Shown: positions 8,877 through 18,352 of the stretch, piece after piece
Numbering within the stretch: position 1 is the first letter of the stretch
Layout: every line of letters begins with the position of its first letter
Origin: Bacteroidota bacterium
GTDB taxonomy: Bacteria; Bacteroidota; Ignavibacteria; Ignavibacteriales; Melioribacteraceae
Assembly (NCBI GenBank): GCA_018818165.1
Contig: JAHISP010000052.1
Span: forward strand, 42,481 to 106,480
Direction: 5' to 3'
DNA length: 64,000 bases
Translations under genes and position numbers: made by a program
The notes under the pieces: generated by a model
What the model was told of the DNA's origin: nothing
Databases searched by the model: none
The model's input: the letters and a program-made list of their open reading frames with translations, nothing else

Positions 8877-10214
8877 TTAATCCAGCGACAATGGTTCTTT
8901 AATTATTCCATTAAGTCTTTTAATAGTTTCTTTGTAATCAGATTTTTCATTCATACCTTGTTTCATAAAATGCCTCAAGTGCATTATGTTTTGTAATGCG
9001 TGATCAATTTGTGGATTACTGCCTTTTACGTAAGCTCCAATATTTATTAAATCTTCAGCTTCGCTATAAGTCGAAAGTATTTCGTTGAACATCATTGCAC
9101 GTTGTCTATGACTTTCAGTAACTATATCGGGCATAACTCTACTTACACTTTGAAGCGGATCAATAGCTGGATATTGTCCTTTATTTGCAATTTTTCTAGA
9201 AAGGACAATATGACCATCAAGAATTGATCTAACAGCATCAGCAATTGGTTCATTCATATCGTCACCATCCACAAGCACAGTATAAAAACCAGTTATTGAA
9301 CCATTGGTTGACGTTCCAGCACGCTCAAGTAATTTGGGAAGCAAAGCAAAAACTGAAGGTGTGTAACCTTTTGTAGTAGGAGGTTCACCAACAGTTAATC
9401 CAATTTCACGCTGTGCCATTGCAAATCTTGTAACAGAATCCATCATTAACAGAACATCCTTTCCTTTATCACGAAAATATTCAGCTATTGTAGTTCCTAT
9501 AAATGCACCTTTTGTTCTAATAAGTGCGGGTTTATCGCTTGTTGCAACTATTACTACCGATCTCTTAAGACCTTCTTCGCCTAAATCTTTTTCAATAAAT
9601 TCACGAACTTCTCTTCCACGCTCACCAAGAAGTGTTATTACATTTATATCTGCGTCAGTATTTCTAGCCATCATTCCTAAAAGAACACTTTTACCAACAC
9701 CACTTCCAGCAAAAATACCTACTCTTTGACCTTTGCCAACAGTTAATAATCCATCAATTGCTCTAACTCCAGTTTGCAGATTTGAGCTTATTCTGTTTCT
9801 TTCTAGTGGATTTGGAGGATCTCTATATATTGATCTTCTTTCAGATAAATTTAATGGACCTTTGCCATCTATTGGATTTCCCAATCCATCAAGCACTCTT
9901 CCTAATAATTCATCACCAACTGGAACAGAAAAACTTCTACCGGTAGCTACAATTTCACATGCAGGTGATATTTCATGAACTTCACCAAGTGCAATGGAAA
10001 GTACTTTACCTTCTTTGAATCCTACTACTTCAGATGAGCAAACTATATTGCCTGCTCTATCAACAACTTTACATTCTTCACCAATTGAAACATTTGGACC
10101 AAAAGATACAATTACCAATCCAACAACATCCGTAACCTTTCCGTTAACTTTTATTGTTTCAACATCCCTAATTCTTTGGGCAAAAGTGGTTATATAATCT
10201 TCAACAAATTTCAT
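8877..10214 (-). CDS. fliI: Flagellum-specific ATPase FliI
   Basis: Hexameric ATPase that energises flagellar type III export, homologous to F1-ATPase beta. The 445-residue protein has a beta-barrel N-domain, Walker A GSGVGKS (residues 170-176), the LGERGREVREFIE catalytic-glutamate segment, Walker B (VLLMMDSVTRFAMAQREIGL) and the conserved GEPPTTKGYTPSVFALLPKLLERAG stretch. Full length, no anomalies. It lies between fliH and fliJ with 62- and 67-base gaps. Confidence 0.97.
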   Translation of the reverse strand: MKFVEDYITTFAQRIRDVETIKVNGKVTDVVGLVIVSFGPNVSIGEECKVVDRAGNIVCSSEVVGFKEGKVLSIALGEVHEISPACEIVATGRSFSVPVGDELLGRVLDGLGNPIDGKGPLNLSERRSIYRDPPNPLERNRISSNLQTGVRAIDGLLTVGKGQRVGIFAGSGVGKSVLLGMMARNTDADINVITLLGERGREVREFIEKDLGEEGLKRSVVIVATSDKPALIRTKGAFIGTTIAEYFRDKGKDVLLMMDSVTRFAMAQREIGLTVGEPPTTKGYTPSVFALLPKLLERAGTSTNGSITGFYTVLVDGDDMNEPIADAVRSILDGHIVLSRKIANKGQYPAIDPLQSVSRVMPDIVTESHRQRAMMFNEILSTYSEAEDLINIGAYVKGSNPQIDHALQNIMHLRHFMKQGMNEKSDYKETIKRLNGIIKEPLSLD

Positions 10215-10276
10215 TTATCTATTATTTTGGGTTTTGTATTTAATTGATTCGTTTTTCATTTTTATTATGATATTAA

Positions 10277-10900
10277 TTAATTTTCCGAAGTGTGTTCCTG
10301 CAATAAAGCCTTTTTTAATTCGTGCAATTGTGAACTAATCCTTGCATCAACATTTCCTATTTCAGATTCTACTAAACAGCCACCAGCATCAATTCTATCA
10401 TCAACTTCAAATTTCAAATTTGAATAGGAGTTATTATCAAAGAAATCGACATCTGTTTCTTGAATTAGTGCTTTGTCGCTTGGGCTTAATCTTAGTACAA
10501 TATTATTTGCACCAATTATTTTTCTTATTGCTTCTCTAATTGTTTCTGTAATAATGGGTGAATCAGAAATTGATCTTTGAATTACTTTGCTAGCAATAAG
10601 AAAAGTTGAGTCAATTACAATTTTATCAAAAGAATCTTTGTATTCAATTAATGTATTTTCTATTGAATTCATTAGATTATCATATTCTAAAAATTTTTTA
10701 TTCAAGTTCTGGGCATAGTTGCTTTTTAGTTCTCTAATTGCATCTTCTCTTCCAGCATTAAAAATTTGCTCATGTTTTTCCTCTTCCAACCTTCGCAAAA
10801 ATTCGCCTTCGGTTTCATTATCGTAGCCACCATAATTTGAGTTGTCGCTAACTTTAATATTTATTCTACTACTTCTACCTAATTTGATAACGCTAGACAT
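10277..10900 (-). CDS. fliH: Flagellar assembly protein FliH
   Basis: Regulatory partner of FliI that docks it to the C-ring. I take the start at ATG 10900 (MSSVIKLGR), which has GAGGA just upstream and overlaps the fliG stop by 8 bases; a longer frame opening at 10921 exists but lacks a site. The protein (207 residues) has a charged helical central stretch (EFLRRLEEEKHEQIFNAGRE) and the C-terminal FliH/V-ATPase-E-like domain (IVLRLSPSDKALIQETDVDF, GGCLVESEIGNVDARISSQL). Confidence 0.9.
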   Translation of the reverse strand: MSSVIKLGRSSRINIKVSDNSNYGGYDNETEGEFLRRLEEEKHEQIFNAGREDAIRELKSNYAQNLNKKFLEYDNLMNSIENTLIEYKDSFDKIVIDSTFLIASKVIQRSISDSPIITETIREAIRKIIGANNIVLRLSPSDKALIQETDVDFFDNNSYSNLKFEVDDRIDAGGCLVESEIGNVDARISSQLHELKKALLQEHTSEN

Positions 10901-11942
10901 AAACTTCCTCAACGCTTCCACGTATATTCAACGATATGTCACCGGCTTCTTCTAATTGTTTAACTACATCAATTATTCTGGCTTGCGCTGCTTCCACTTC
11001 TTTTAATTTAACCATTCCCATATATTGCAGTTCTTCCTTTAAAAGTTCAGTTGCACGCTCTGACATATTTGAGAAAATCTTATTTGTCAATTCTTCATCA
11101 GCAGTTTTTAGCGCAAATGTTAGGTCTTTTCTATCAATTTCTCTAAGTATTTTTTGAATATCCTTATCTTGAAGATTAATCAAATCTTCAAATAGGAACA
11201 TAAGCCTTTTAATTTCTGCAGCAACTTCAGGGTCCTTATCCAAAATTTCATCCATTATTTCTTTACTCAAAGAAACTTTTGTCCTATTCAAAATTGTTGC
11301 TAAACTTTTTGTTCCACCAATTTTACCAACTGATTGACTCATTGTAAGTCCAGCCATATCATCAACAACCTTTTCTATTCTACGAAGTGTTATGTGTGAA
11401 ACTTTTCCTAAAGTTGCTATTCTTAGGGCTACATCTCCCCTAAGTTCTGGAGGAAGTTCTTGTAAAGCATTTGCAGTTTGATCTGGACTTAAGTGTGTTA
11501 GAATTAGAGCTATTGTTTGTGGATGTTCTTTTACCAAGAAGTTAACTAATTGAGTTGAATCGGCTTTTTTAAGAATATCAAATCCTTTAAGAGTTGTAAT
11601 ACTCTTAACTTTTTCAATTATTTCATTTGCTTTATTTATCCCAAATGACTTTTCAAGAATTGATTTTGCATATTCAATTCCACCTTCCATAACATATTCA
11701 CGTGCTTTAACCATATTATAAAACTCGTGCATAACACCATCTAGTATTTGGCTAGAAGTATTTTTTACTTGTGAAATTTCTGCAGAAATTGCTTCAACAT
11801 CTTCGGCATCAATATTTTTAAGTAGTTCCGCTGAGGAATCTACATCTAGTGCAATTAATAGTAAAGCAGATTTTTGCAACCCAGATAATTTAGCAAATTC
11901 TGGATTTGCCGCTACTTTTTCTAATGCTTCATTAGGATTCAT
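10893..11942 (-). CDS. fliG: Flagellar motor switch protein FliG
   Basis: C-ring subunit that bears torque from the stator. The 349-residue protein shows the N-terminal FliF-binding domain, the middle domain with the EHPQTIALILTHL motif, and the C-terminal torque helix region with alternating charges (EDLINLQDKDIQKILREIDRKDL). It overlaps fliF by 11 bases and fliH by 8. Confidence 0.97.
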   Translation of the reverse strand: MNPNEALEKVAANPEFAKLSGLQKSALLLIALDVDSSAELLKNIDAEDVEAISAEISQVKNTSSQILDGVMHEFYNMVKAREYVMEGGIEYAKSILEKSFGINKANEIIEKVKSITTLKGFDILKKADSTQLVNFLVKEHPQTIALILTHLSPDQTANALQELPPELRGDVALRIATLGKVSHITLRRIEKVVDDMAGLTMSQSVGKIGGTKSLATILNRTKVSLSKEIMDEILDKDPEVAAEIKRLMFLFEDLINLQDKDIQKILREIDRKDLTFALKTADEELTNKIFSNMSERATELLKEELQYMGMVKLKEVEAAQARIIDVVKQLEEAGDISLNIRGSVEEVYV

Positions 11943-13524
11943 CTTCTTTTAACCATGAGTTTATTAATTTTGCTGCGTCAATTGGGTTTTTTTGAACATA
12001 ATTTGAAATTTTTTCTGTTTGGTTTTTCTTCATCAAAGCTTCGTCGGATATTTCATCTTCCAAATCACCTAAAGGATAAAGCTGCTTTCTTTTTTCGGTT
12101 GATTGTAAAGATTGATTTTGGAAATCCTTTAATAATGGCATTGAACTTCCACCTGCCATTGCTAAACCATTATGATTAACTGAGCCAATCATAATTTTTT
12201 CGGTTTTCAATCGTTTCATTAATTTTAGCAATAAAATTAACGATGCAATAATTGCTGTTACAATAAGTATTAAATTTATTAATTTATCCATATTGTCAAA
12301 TGGTGATTGAGGCTTTGCATCTGCTTCATCAAAATTTGTATCTATCGCACCATTATCAAAATATATATTTACAATTGAAAATTCATCACCTCTTACATTA
12401 TCAACTCCCACAGCATTTCTAACAATTTGTTCTAATTTTGTTATCTGTTCGTCAGAACGTGGTTCGTGCACCGTTTCAACTGAATTTTCAGTTTTCACCT
12501 TTTTAATTTCATCATTAATTACAGTGGCAACCGTTAATCGTTTAATATTTCCAGTTCCTTCAACAACCTTCTGAATAGTTTTACTTATTTCATAATTTAC
12601 AGTTGTATTTTGACTTTGTTGTGCCGATGTGTCGGCATATGTTGAGCCAATATTTTCGGTCTTAATTGTTTGTTCACTTACAGCCACTTGTCTTTCAGGA
12701 TCAAAATCCTCCATTGTTCTTTCAACCTGATCAAAATTTAATTCAGCATTTACTTGAACTATTGCATTTCCATATCCTAAAATATTATCCAAAACACTTT
12801 GTGCTTTTTTTACAAGGTAATTTTCTATTGATTGTTTTATTTCATACTGTTTGCTAGTAGAAACACCAAATTCGTTTTCCTCTGACTGCTGAGATAATAA
12901 TCTACCATTTGTATCTAAAAGAGTAATGCTATTTTTATTTAAACCTTCCACGCTGCTGGCAACTAAATTAACAATTGCATTAATACTTTCTTTTGATAGT
13001 GAACTAACTGATAATTTTAGTACTATTGAAGCAGTGGCTGCATTTTGTTCACTTTTGAAAATTGTTTTTTCTGGAGTAACAATATGAACACGCACAGCTT
13101 CAATTCCATCTTGTTGTACTATTGTTCTTGATAGTTCACCTTCGAGTGCTCGCTTGTAATTTAATTTTTGCATAAACTCAGACATGCCCATAGTGCTTTT
13201 GTCAAAAATTTCATATCCAAGTATGCCCGAGTTTGGAATTCCTTTACTTGCCAATTCAAGTCTAGTTTCATAAACAATTTCTGATGATACTTTTATTGTA
13301 GAACTATTATCTTCAATTTTATAAGGAATTTTTTTCGAATTTAAGTGCTCTATAACTTTTGCAGCATCTTCTTCCGCAAGATTTGTATAAATTGTTGAAT
13401 AACTTGGCTCATTAAGAAACGAGACTAAAACTCCAAGCAGAACTACAGTTACAATTGCAATTCCACCAATCATCATTTTCTGTTGTGGGGCAAGTTTATT
13501 AAATATTCCAAAAAAATCATTCAT
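11932..13524 (-). CDS. fliF: Flagellar MS-ring protein FliF
   Basis: Forms the MS ring in the inner membrane, the base on which the flagellum assembles. The 530-residue protein has two membrane helices (about residues 17-37 and 413-433), ring-building motifs between them (EPSYSTIYTNLAEEDAAKVI; ALEGELSRTI) and a C-terminal cytoplasmic tail ending AAKLINSWLKEDES, the FliG-binding peptide. 17 bases after fliE. Confidence 0.97.
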   Translation of the reverse strand: MNDFFGIFNKLAPQQKMMIGGIAIVTVVLLGVLVSFLNEPSYSTIYTNLAEEDAAKVIEHLNSKKIPYKIEDNSSTIKVSSEIVYETRLELASKGIPNSGILGYEIFDKSTMGMSEFMQKLNYKRALEGELSRTIVQQDGIEAVRVHIVTPEKTIFKSEQNAATASIVLKLSVSSLSKESINAIVNLVASSVEGLNKNSITLLDTNGRLLSQQSEENEFGVSTSKQYEIKQSIENYLVKKAQSVLDNILGYGNAIVQVNAELNFDQVERTMEDFDPERQVAVSEQTIKTENIGSTYADTSAQQSQNTTVNYEISKTIQKVVEGTGNIKRLTVATVINDEIKKVKTENSVETVHEPRSDEQITKLEQIVRNAVGVDNVRGDEFSIVNIYFDNGAIDTNFDEADAKPQSPFDNMDKLINLILIVTAIIASLILLLKLMKRLKTEKIMIGSVNHNGLAMAGGSSMPLLKDFQNQSLQSTEKRKQLYPLGDLEDEISDEALMKKNQTEKISNYVQKNPIDAAKLINSWLKEDES

Positions 13525-13541
13525 CTGTTAAATTCCCGTTG

Positions 13542-13832
13542 TCAAATTTGAATTCTTGTTAATTCTTTGTACATATCCATTGATTTATTTCTAATTTCCA
13601 TTAGTAGTTGCAATGAAGTTTTTGCCTTTTCCCCAGCAATCATTACTTCATGTATTTGTACATCACCGCCTTTAATAAATTGCTCTGTTAAAGTATTAGA
13701 TTCTGCTTGAGCTTTCATTGTGCCTTCAATAACACCTTTAAATAAATTTTCAAATTGGCTGTCACCACTTTTTTCGGTTATTTTAGTTTTGGGAATTGCA
13801 TTTGCAATTGATTGAATACTTCCAATTTCCAT
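13542..13832 (-). CDS. fliE: Flagellar hook-basal body protein FliE
   Basis: Junction protein between the MS ring and the rod. The 96-residue product has the FliE pattern (FENLFKGVIEGTMKAQAESN, then VQIHEVMIAGEKAKTSLQLL and EIRNKSMDMYKELTRIQI). It sits in the flgB-flgC-fliE order with one extra gene between flgC and fliE. Confidence 0.95.
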   Translation of the reverse strand: MEIGSIQSIANAIPKTKITEKSGDSQFENLFKGVIEGTMKAQAESNTLTEQFIKGGDVQIHEVMIAGEKAKTSLQLLMEIRNKSMDMYKELTRIQI

Positions 13833-13833
13833 C

Positions 13834-14091
13834 TTATCCTCTCCTATCTAAAAGCGACCCAACTGTAACGCCAGACATAACACCATTTTTTTGATAATAA
13901 TGATATTGCATTATTTCTGATTTTTGTTGTGGATACATTTTTACAAACATTTCTTTTTCTTTTGCTGATATCAATGGTTCAGTTGAACTAACTTGAACAG
14001 CTTTTTGAACATTTTCTTTTCTTGCAACACTAGAAACATTTCGAGTTTGTCGTGCTAAATAATTTCCAATAGAATTAGTATTAACTGTCAT
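13834..14091 (-). CDS. Small uncharacterised protein between flgC and fliE
   Basis: An 85-residue protein I do not recognise. It is polar, without a signal peptide or membrane helix, and has an N-terminal stretch (NSIGNYLARQTRNVSSVARK) and a tyrosine/glutamine-rich part (YPQQKSEIMQYHYYQKNGVM). Its ATG follows the flgC TAA with no gap and uses GGAGA within the end of flgC as ribosome binding site; fliE starts two bases after its stop. This strict coupling supports a real gene with a basal-body role, but the role is unknown. Confidence 0.8.
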   Translation of the reverse strand: MTVNTNSIGNYLARQTRNVSSVARKENVQKAVQVSSTEPLISAKEKEMFVKMYPQQKSEIMQYHYYQKNGVMSGVTVGSLLDRRG

Positions 14092-14589
14092 TTATATCTC
14101 CAACGAATCTTTTGCAATTTGTTTTGATGTATCAAGCGCTGTTAAATTAGCTTCATAACTTCTTGATGCAGCAATCATTTCAACCATTTCTTGTATTACA
14201 TTAATATTTGATGATTGTACATAACCATCTTCATTAGCATCTGGGTGATTTGGCATAAAAATTAACTCCCCTTGTGATGTATCTTCATTAACTTGATAAT
14301 CTAAACCACTATTACTTCCACCAGACATTGAGGAACTTGGAGAAACAAAAGGTATATGATCTCCATTTGTAGTTTGCATTTTTAATGTTGATTGTGCTTG
14401 ACTTAAGCCGTTAGATACCTTTTCATTTTGTGAAATTGTAATAAATTTTCTTTTAAAAGGTTCACCATTTTCAGTTCTTGTTGTTTCGGCATTTGCAATA
14501 TTTTCAGCAATTAAATTCATGCGAGTTCTTTGAACGCTTAATCCACGAGCACTTATTTTAAACCCAGGATTACTACCATTTATTTCCAT
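14092..14589 (-). CDS. flgC: Flagellar proximal rod protein FlgC
   Basis: Rod subunit. The 165-residue protein has the FlgC N-terminal motif (ISARGLSVQRTRMNLIAENIANAETTRT), the short central insert with YVQSSNINVIQEMVEMIAAS, and the closing SYEANLTALDTSKQIAKDSL helix. Overlaps flgB by one base. Confidence 0.96.
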   Translation of the reverse strand: MEINGSNPGFKISARGLSVQRTRMNLIAENIANAETTRTENGEPFKRKFITISQNEKVSNGLSQAQSTLKMQTTNGDHIPFVSPSSSMSGGSNSGLDYQVNEDTSQGELIFMPNHPDANEDGYVQSSNINVIQEMVEMIAASRSYEANLTALDTSKQIAKDSLEI

Positions 14590-14984
14590 TATACACTACC
14601 TCCGCCTTTAATTACTTCTCTTAATTGTTGAAAATATCCTGCAATTTTTTTGGAGGAAAACTTAAAATTAATTGCATTTTCGGCTAACTCAGCCATTTCA
14701 GTTTCAATATCAACATTATTAATTCCGCCGTTAGGTTCTTTTGTTTTATCTAAAAAGATATTATTGTCAAGACCAATTTCATTACTAGGTGAAAGTTTCA
14801 TATGCCTATTATTAGTGTTTTTAATGTTGCTACTCATTTCACCCTCGAGCATATCTTGGAATTTTACATTTTGACGTATATAACCTTCTGTACCTATATT
14901 TGCAATATTTTGGCTAATTACTTTGTTCTTGGTTGAAAGATGTCCAATATAATTTTCTAAAAGGTTTAAATTTGATACAGCCAT
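14589..14984 (-). CDS. flgB: Flagellar rod protein FlgB
   Basis: Proximal rod subunit, 131 residues, first gene of the basal-body/hook operon. Shows the N-terminal NLLENYIGHLSTKNKVISQNIANIGTEGY motif and the C-terminal VDIETEMAELAENAINFKFSSKK motif. An AGGA site precedes the ATG and a sigma-54 promoter lies about 30-45 bases upstream. Confidence 0.96.
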   Translation of the reverse strand: MAVSNLNLLENYIGHLSTKNKVISQNIANIGTEGYIRQNVKFQDMLEGEMSSNIKNTNNRHMKLSPSNEIGLDNNIFLDKTKEPNGGINNVDIETEMAELAENAINFKFSSKKIAGYFQQLREVIKGGGSV

Positions 14985-15015
14985 TACAATTCCTATTTTT
15001 TTTAGAATTATAATG

Positions 15016-15030
15016 GCAAAACTAATGCCA
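15016..15030 (-). promoter_or_regulatory. Sigma-54 (RpoN) promoter for the flgB operon
   Basis: On the minus strand the sequence TGGCATTAGTTTTGC gives -24 TGGCA (15030-15026) and -12 TTGC (15019-15016) with exact consensus spacing (GG-N10-GC). The predicted start falls near 15004, about 20 bases before flgB. The site is also part of a small palindrome. The NtrC-type activator and kinase encoded at 25427-27530 are the obvious candidates to drive it. Confidence 0.8.
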
Positions 15031-15105
15031 TTTTAAATAGTAGGTTTATTTACAAAATTGAGGAATTAAATTGAAATAGTATGGCTATATTTGAATAGTT
15101 GGCTA

Positions 15106-15354
15106 TTATTCTTCAGAATAATCAAGTATAAGCGATTTGGTTTGTCCGCATGAGCAAATAAATTTTATTTCTTTTATTTGACCCTGCGCATCTTTTTTCA
15201 TAATAAATTTTACGCCTTCGTGGCTTTCTTCTTCAATAGAAATTCTTGTTTTACCAGAAACTTGTACGTTTTTAGATTTAATAACATTGCCTGAGCTAAG
15301 GTTACTACTTTTATCAAGTTCTCTAAAAATTGGTTCTTCAAATGTATCATTCAT
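15106..15354 (-). CDS. Small CxCG-containing protein after cheB
   Basis: An 82-residue protein of unknown function. I take ATG 15354 (MNDTFEEPIFRELD), one base after the cheB stop, rather than the longer frame from 15429 that overlaps cheB extensively. The C-terminal half looks like a small beta domain (GVKFIMKKDAQGQIKEIKFI) ending in a CSCG motif and an acidic tail. Two cysteines alone cannot make a full zinc site unless it dimerises. Likely co-transcribed with cheB; the next gene downstream is flgB after 121 bases. Confidence 0.65.
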   Translation of the reverse strand: MNDTFEEPIFRELDKSSNLSSGNVIKSKNVQVSGKTRISIEEESHEGVKFIMKKDAQGQIKEIKFICSCGQTKSLILDYSEE

Positions 15355-15355
15355 A

Positions 15356-16414
15356 TTAAAATACCGAATTAATTTTATATGCAATTTGTCCAAGTGGTGC
15401 AATTGAATCTGCATAGCCAGCATCCACAACAGCTTTTGGCATTCCGTAAACTACGCAAGTATGTTCATTTTGTGCAAGGCACTTACCACCTAATTTGTTT
15501 AATTCTTCAATACCCAGCAATCCATCTTTTCCCATTCCAGTCATGATAACGCTAAGTAAATTTTTTCCATAAATAGAAATAGCTGAGTGGAGCATAACAT
15601 CAACTGAAGGACGGTGTAAGGATTTTTCTGGTTGATCAGTCAATATTATTTTTACTGTATGCCCTACATTTACAAAATTTATATGTTTTCCACCAGGAGC
15701 AATGTAAACAGTATTTTTTGTTACCAAATCTCCATGTTCAGCTTCTTTAACTGCTAATTTTGACATGTTATTTAATCTATCGGCTAAAGATTTAGTAAAC
15801 TTTGGAGGCATATGTTGAACTATAAATACTGGAACATTCAAATTTTCTGATAATTGGGGAATAACTTTTTGTAACGAAATAGGTCCGCCTGTTGATACAC
15901 CAATTGCAATAGCGGTGTATCCAATTCTAGGAAGCACACCTTTTGAAACGTTTTCAGATATATCTGTGTGTGAATTTAAAGATTTACTAGTCGCAAGAGT
16001 AGTTGTTCTTTTATGGTAAACAATACTTTTAATTTTACGAATTAACTCATCTTTAATTTTGGTAATATTTACACTAACAAAACTTTGTTCTTTAGAAATA
16101 AAATCAACAGCTCCATATTCAAATGCTTTAATAGTAGATTCCGCTCCCTCAGTAGTAATTGAGCTAACCATAATAACAGATGTTGGGGCATCTTTCATAA
16201 TTAATTTAAGAGCCGTTAAACCATCCATAACGGGCATTTCTACATCAAGCGTAATTAAGTCAGGACGGAGTTCTTTGGCTAGGTCATAACCCTCTTGTCC
16301 ATTTTTTGCAGTTCCACAAATTTCTATATTTGGATCACCAGAAAGCATAATAGACAGTGATTTCCGCATAAAGGCAGAATCATCAACAATAAGCACTTTA
16401 ATTTTTTTTTTCAT
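15356..16414 (-). CDS. cheB: Chemotaxis protein-glutamate methylesterase CheB
   Basis: Removes methyl groups from (and deamidates) chemoreceptors, activated by phosphorylation from CheA. The 352-residue protein has a receiver domain (D10/D11, phospho-acceptor D57 in LITLDVEMPVMDG) and a C-terminal methylesterase domain with the catalytic serine in GVSTGG, histidine in VQHMPP and aspartate in MTGMGKDG. No CheD gene is visible nearby. Confidence 0.95.
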   Translation of the reverse strand: MKKKIKVLIVDDSAFMRKSLSIMLSGDPNIEICGTAKNGQEGYDLAKELRPDLITLDVEMPVMDGLTALKLIMKDAPTSVIMVSSITTEGAESTIKAFEYGAVDFISKEQSFVSVNITKIKDELIRKIKSIVYHKRTTTLATSKSLNSHTDISENVSKGVLPRIGYTAIAIGVSTGGPISLQKVIPQLSENLNVPVFIVQHMPPKFTKSLADRLNNMSKLAVKEAEHGDLVTKNTVYIAPGGKHINFVNVGHTVKIILTDQPEKSLHRPSVDVMLHSAISIYGKNLLSVIMTGMGKDGLLGIEELNKLGGKCLAQNEHTCVVYGMPKAVVDAGYADSIAPLGQIAYKINSVF

Positions 16415-16503
16415 CTCTTATTATTTAAATATTTTTGCGAGATGCCAACTTTGCCGTCAGACATAATAATCGCATTAAAATCATTTGTTTGCGAGAAAGC
16501 CAT
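16411..16503 (-). CDS. Possible 30-residue small ORF between cheA and cheB
   Basis: The 93-base gap between cheA and cheB is filled by a 30-codon frame (MAFSQTNDFNAIIMSDGKVG...) whose TGA overlaps the cheB ATG (ATGA), a typical coupling arrangement. There is no good ribosome binding site and no recognisable family. It could be a real small protein, a leader for coupling, or chance. Confidence 0.35.
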   Translation of the reverse strand: MAFSQTNDFNAIIMSDGKVGISQKYLNNKR

Positions 16504-16507
16504 AATA

Positions 16508-18340
16508 TTAGTTGGCTTTAACTTCTCTATTTATCTTTTGTAATAATTCTGCTATATCAAGAATCATTACAACTCGTCCATCACCCATTATGGATGAACC
16601 AGCAATTCCTTCAATATTACCAAGATAGCTACCAAGAGATTTAATTACAACCTCTTTTTGTCCTATCATTTCATCAACTTTTATTCCAAATACTTTTTCA
16701 GCAACTCCAACAATAACAACAAATTGAAATACTTTTGCTTTTTCAACTTCCTGATTGTAGAGTAGTTTATCAATTGAAACCAATGGAATAACTCTATTTC
16801 TTACTTTTATAACTGCATTATTATTTACAGAATAAATGTCATCAGTATGAACACGCAGAACCTCAACAACAGAACTAAGTGGAATTACTAAAATTTCATT
16901 CTTACTTCTAACAACCATTCCAGCAATAATAGCTAAAGTTAATGGAAGTTTTATAATTATTTTTGTTCCACCATCAACTTTTGATTCAATATTAATTATT
17001 CCACGAAGCTTGCTTACATTGGTCCGGACAACATCCATTCCAACACCACGTCCTGAAACATTTGTAACTTTAGCTGCTGTTGAAAATCCTGGAGCAAAAA
17101 TCAAATTAAATATTTCTGTCTCTGATAAATCAGCAGCTTTTTCTTTTGTTATTATTCCTTTCTCAATAGCTTTTTCGGTAATTACTTTTGGATTAATACC
17201 TTTACCATCATCTTCAATTGAAATTATAACGTTATTACCTTCGTGTGTAGCTGAAAGGATTAAAGTACCTTTTGGATCTTTTCCTTTTGCAATTCTTTCT
17301 GCTGGAGTTTCAATTCCATGGTCAACAGAATTACGAACTAAATGCACTAGAGGATCATTAATTTCTTCAATTAATGTTTTGTCCAATTCAGTCTCTTCAC
17401 CTCTAATAACAAGATTTACATCTTTCTCCATATCTTTTGATAGGTCGCGAACAACTCTAGGAAATCTGTTAAAAACCTTTCCAATTTTTACCATTCGTGT
17501 TTTCATAACAACAAGTTGCAATTCGTTTGTCATTAAATCAATTTGTTTGGTAGCAACAGCTAAATCATGAGCAAGTTTGCTTCCTTCGTATTCAAGCGAA
17601 GTTTCTGAGTTAACTTGTGCTAATTGATTTCTCCCCAAAACCAATTCTGAAACAATATTCAGCAATTCGTCTAATCGCTCAATATCAACACGGATACTTG
17701 TATCTTCACTTTTTCTTTGAGGTGCTTTATTTACAGTTTTTTCTTTTGCAACAACTACTTCATTTTGCTGCTCTGTTTCATTTTGTGTTTCTTCTGACGC
17801 ATCTTCACTTACAAAATCATTGATTTCTTCATCTTCAATAACTTGTTCTTCAGCTTCAACTACAATTTCGTCAGCTTCAACTTCAACTTCAGCAACTGGC
17901 TTTTCAATAGGAGTATTGTTTTCAAGGTTTTGTATTGCATTTTCTAAATATGCTACTGTTTTATCAACATCAACATTTTCATTTTTTTCGTTTTCAATTA
18001 CTATTATAAGTTCTTTAATTTTATCGTAAGCAACTAAAATTACATCCATTAAATCGCTATTAAGTTTTGCCTCTCCTTTGCGCAGCTTATTTAATATATC
18101 TTCACCTCTGTGGGTAACTGCGGTAAGTTTATCCAAACCTAAAAAACCAGAAGTGCCTTTTATTGTATGAAATGCTCTAAAAATTTTATTTAATAACGCA
18201 TCATCATCTGCCTTACTTTCCAACTCAACTAAATCGTGATCCAGCTCTTCCAAAATTTCATTTGTTTCAACAATAAAGCTATCCACAATTTCTAGCATAT
18301 CTGGATCTGTTAGCATTGCATATTTATTGACATCACTCAT
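16508..18340 (-). CDS. cheA: Chemotaxis histidine kinase CheA
   Basis: Receptor-coupled kinase that phosphorylates CheY and CheB. The 610-residue protein has an Hpt domain with H58 (FRAFHTIKGTSGF), an acidic linker (about 130-215, very Glu/Val-rich) in place of a clear P2 domain, a dimerisation domain (about 215-285), the HATPase domain with HLVRNSVDHGIE (N box) and GRGVGMDVVRTNV (G box), and a CheW-like C-terminal domain. The missing or reduced CheY-binding P2 is a notable but not unusual variant. Confidence 0.95.
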   Translation of the reverse strand: MSDVNKYAMLTDPDMLEIVDSFIVETNEILEELDHDLVELESKADDDALLNKIFRAFHTIKGTSGFLGLDKLTAVTHRGEDILNKLRKGEAKLNSDLMDVILVAYDKIKELIIVIENEKNENVDVDKTVAYLENAIQNLENNTPIEKPVAEVEVEADEIVVEAEEQVIEDEEINDFVSEDASEETQNETEQQNEVVVAKEKTVNKAPQRKSEDTSIRVDIERLDELLNIVSELVLGRNQLAQVNSETSLEYEGSKLAHDLAVATKQIDLMTNELQLVVMKTRMVKIGKVFNRFPRVVRDLSKDMEKDVNLVIRGEETELDKTLIEEINDPLVHLVRNSVDHGIETPAERIAKGKDPKGTLILSATHEGNNVIISIEDDGKGINPKVITEKAIEKGIITKEKAADLSETEIFNLIFAPGFSTAAKVTNVSGRGVGMDVVRTNVSKLRGIINIESKVDGGTKIIIKLPLTLAIIAGMVVRSKNEILVIPLSSVVEVLRVHTDDIYSVNNNAVIKVRNRVIPLVSIDKLLYNQEVEKAKVFQFVVIVGVAEKVFGIKVDEMIGQKEVVIKSLGSYLGNIEGIAGSSIMGDGRVVMILDIAELLQKINREVKAN

Positions 18341-18352
18341 AGTATTACCTAA

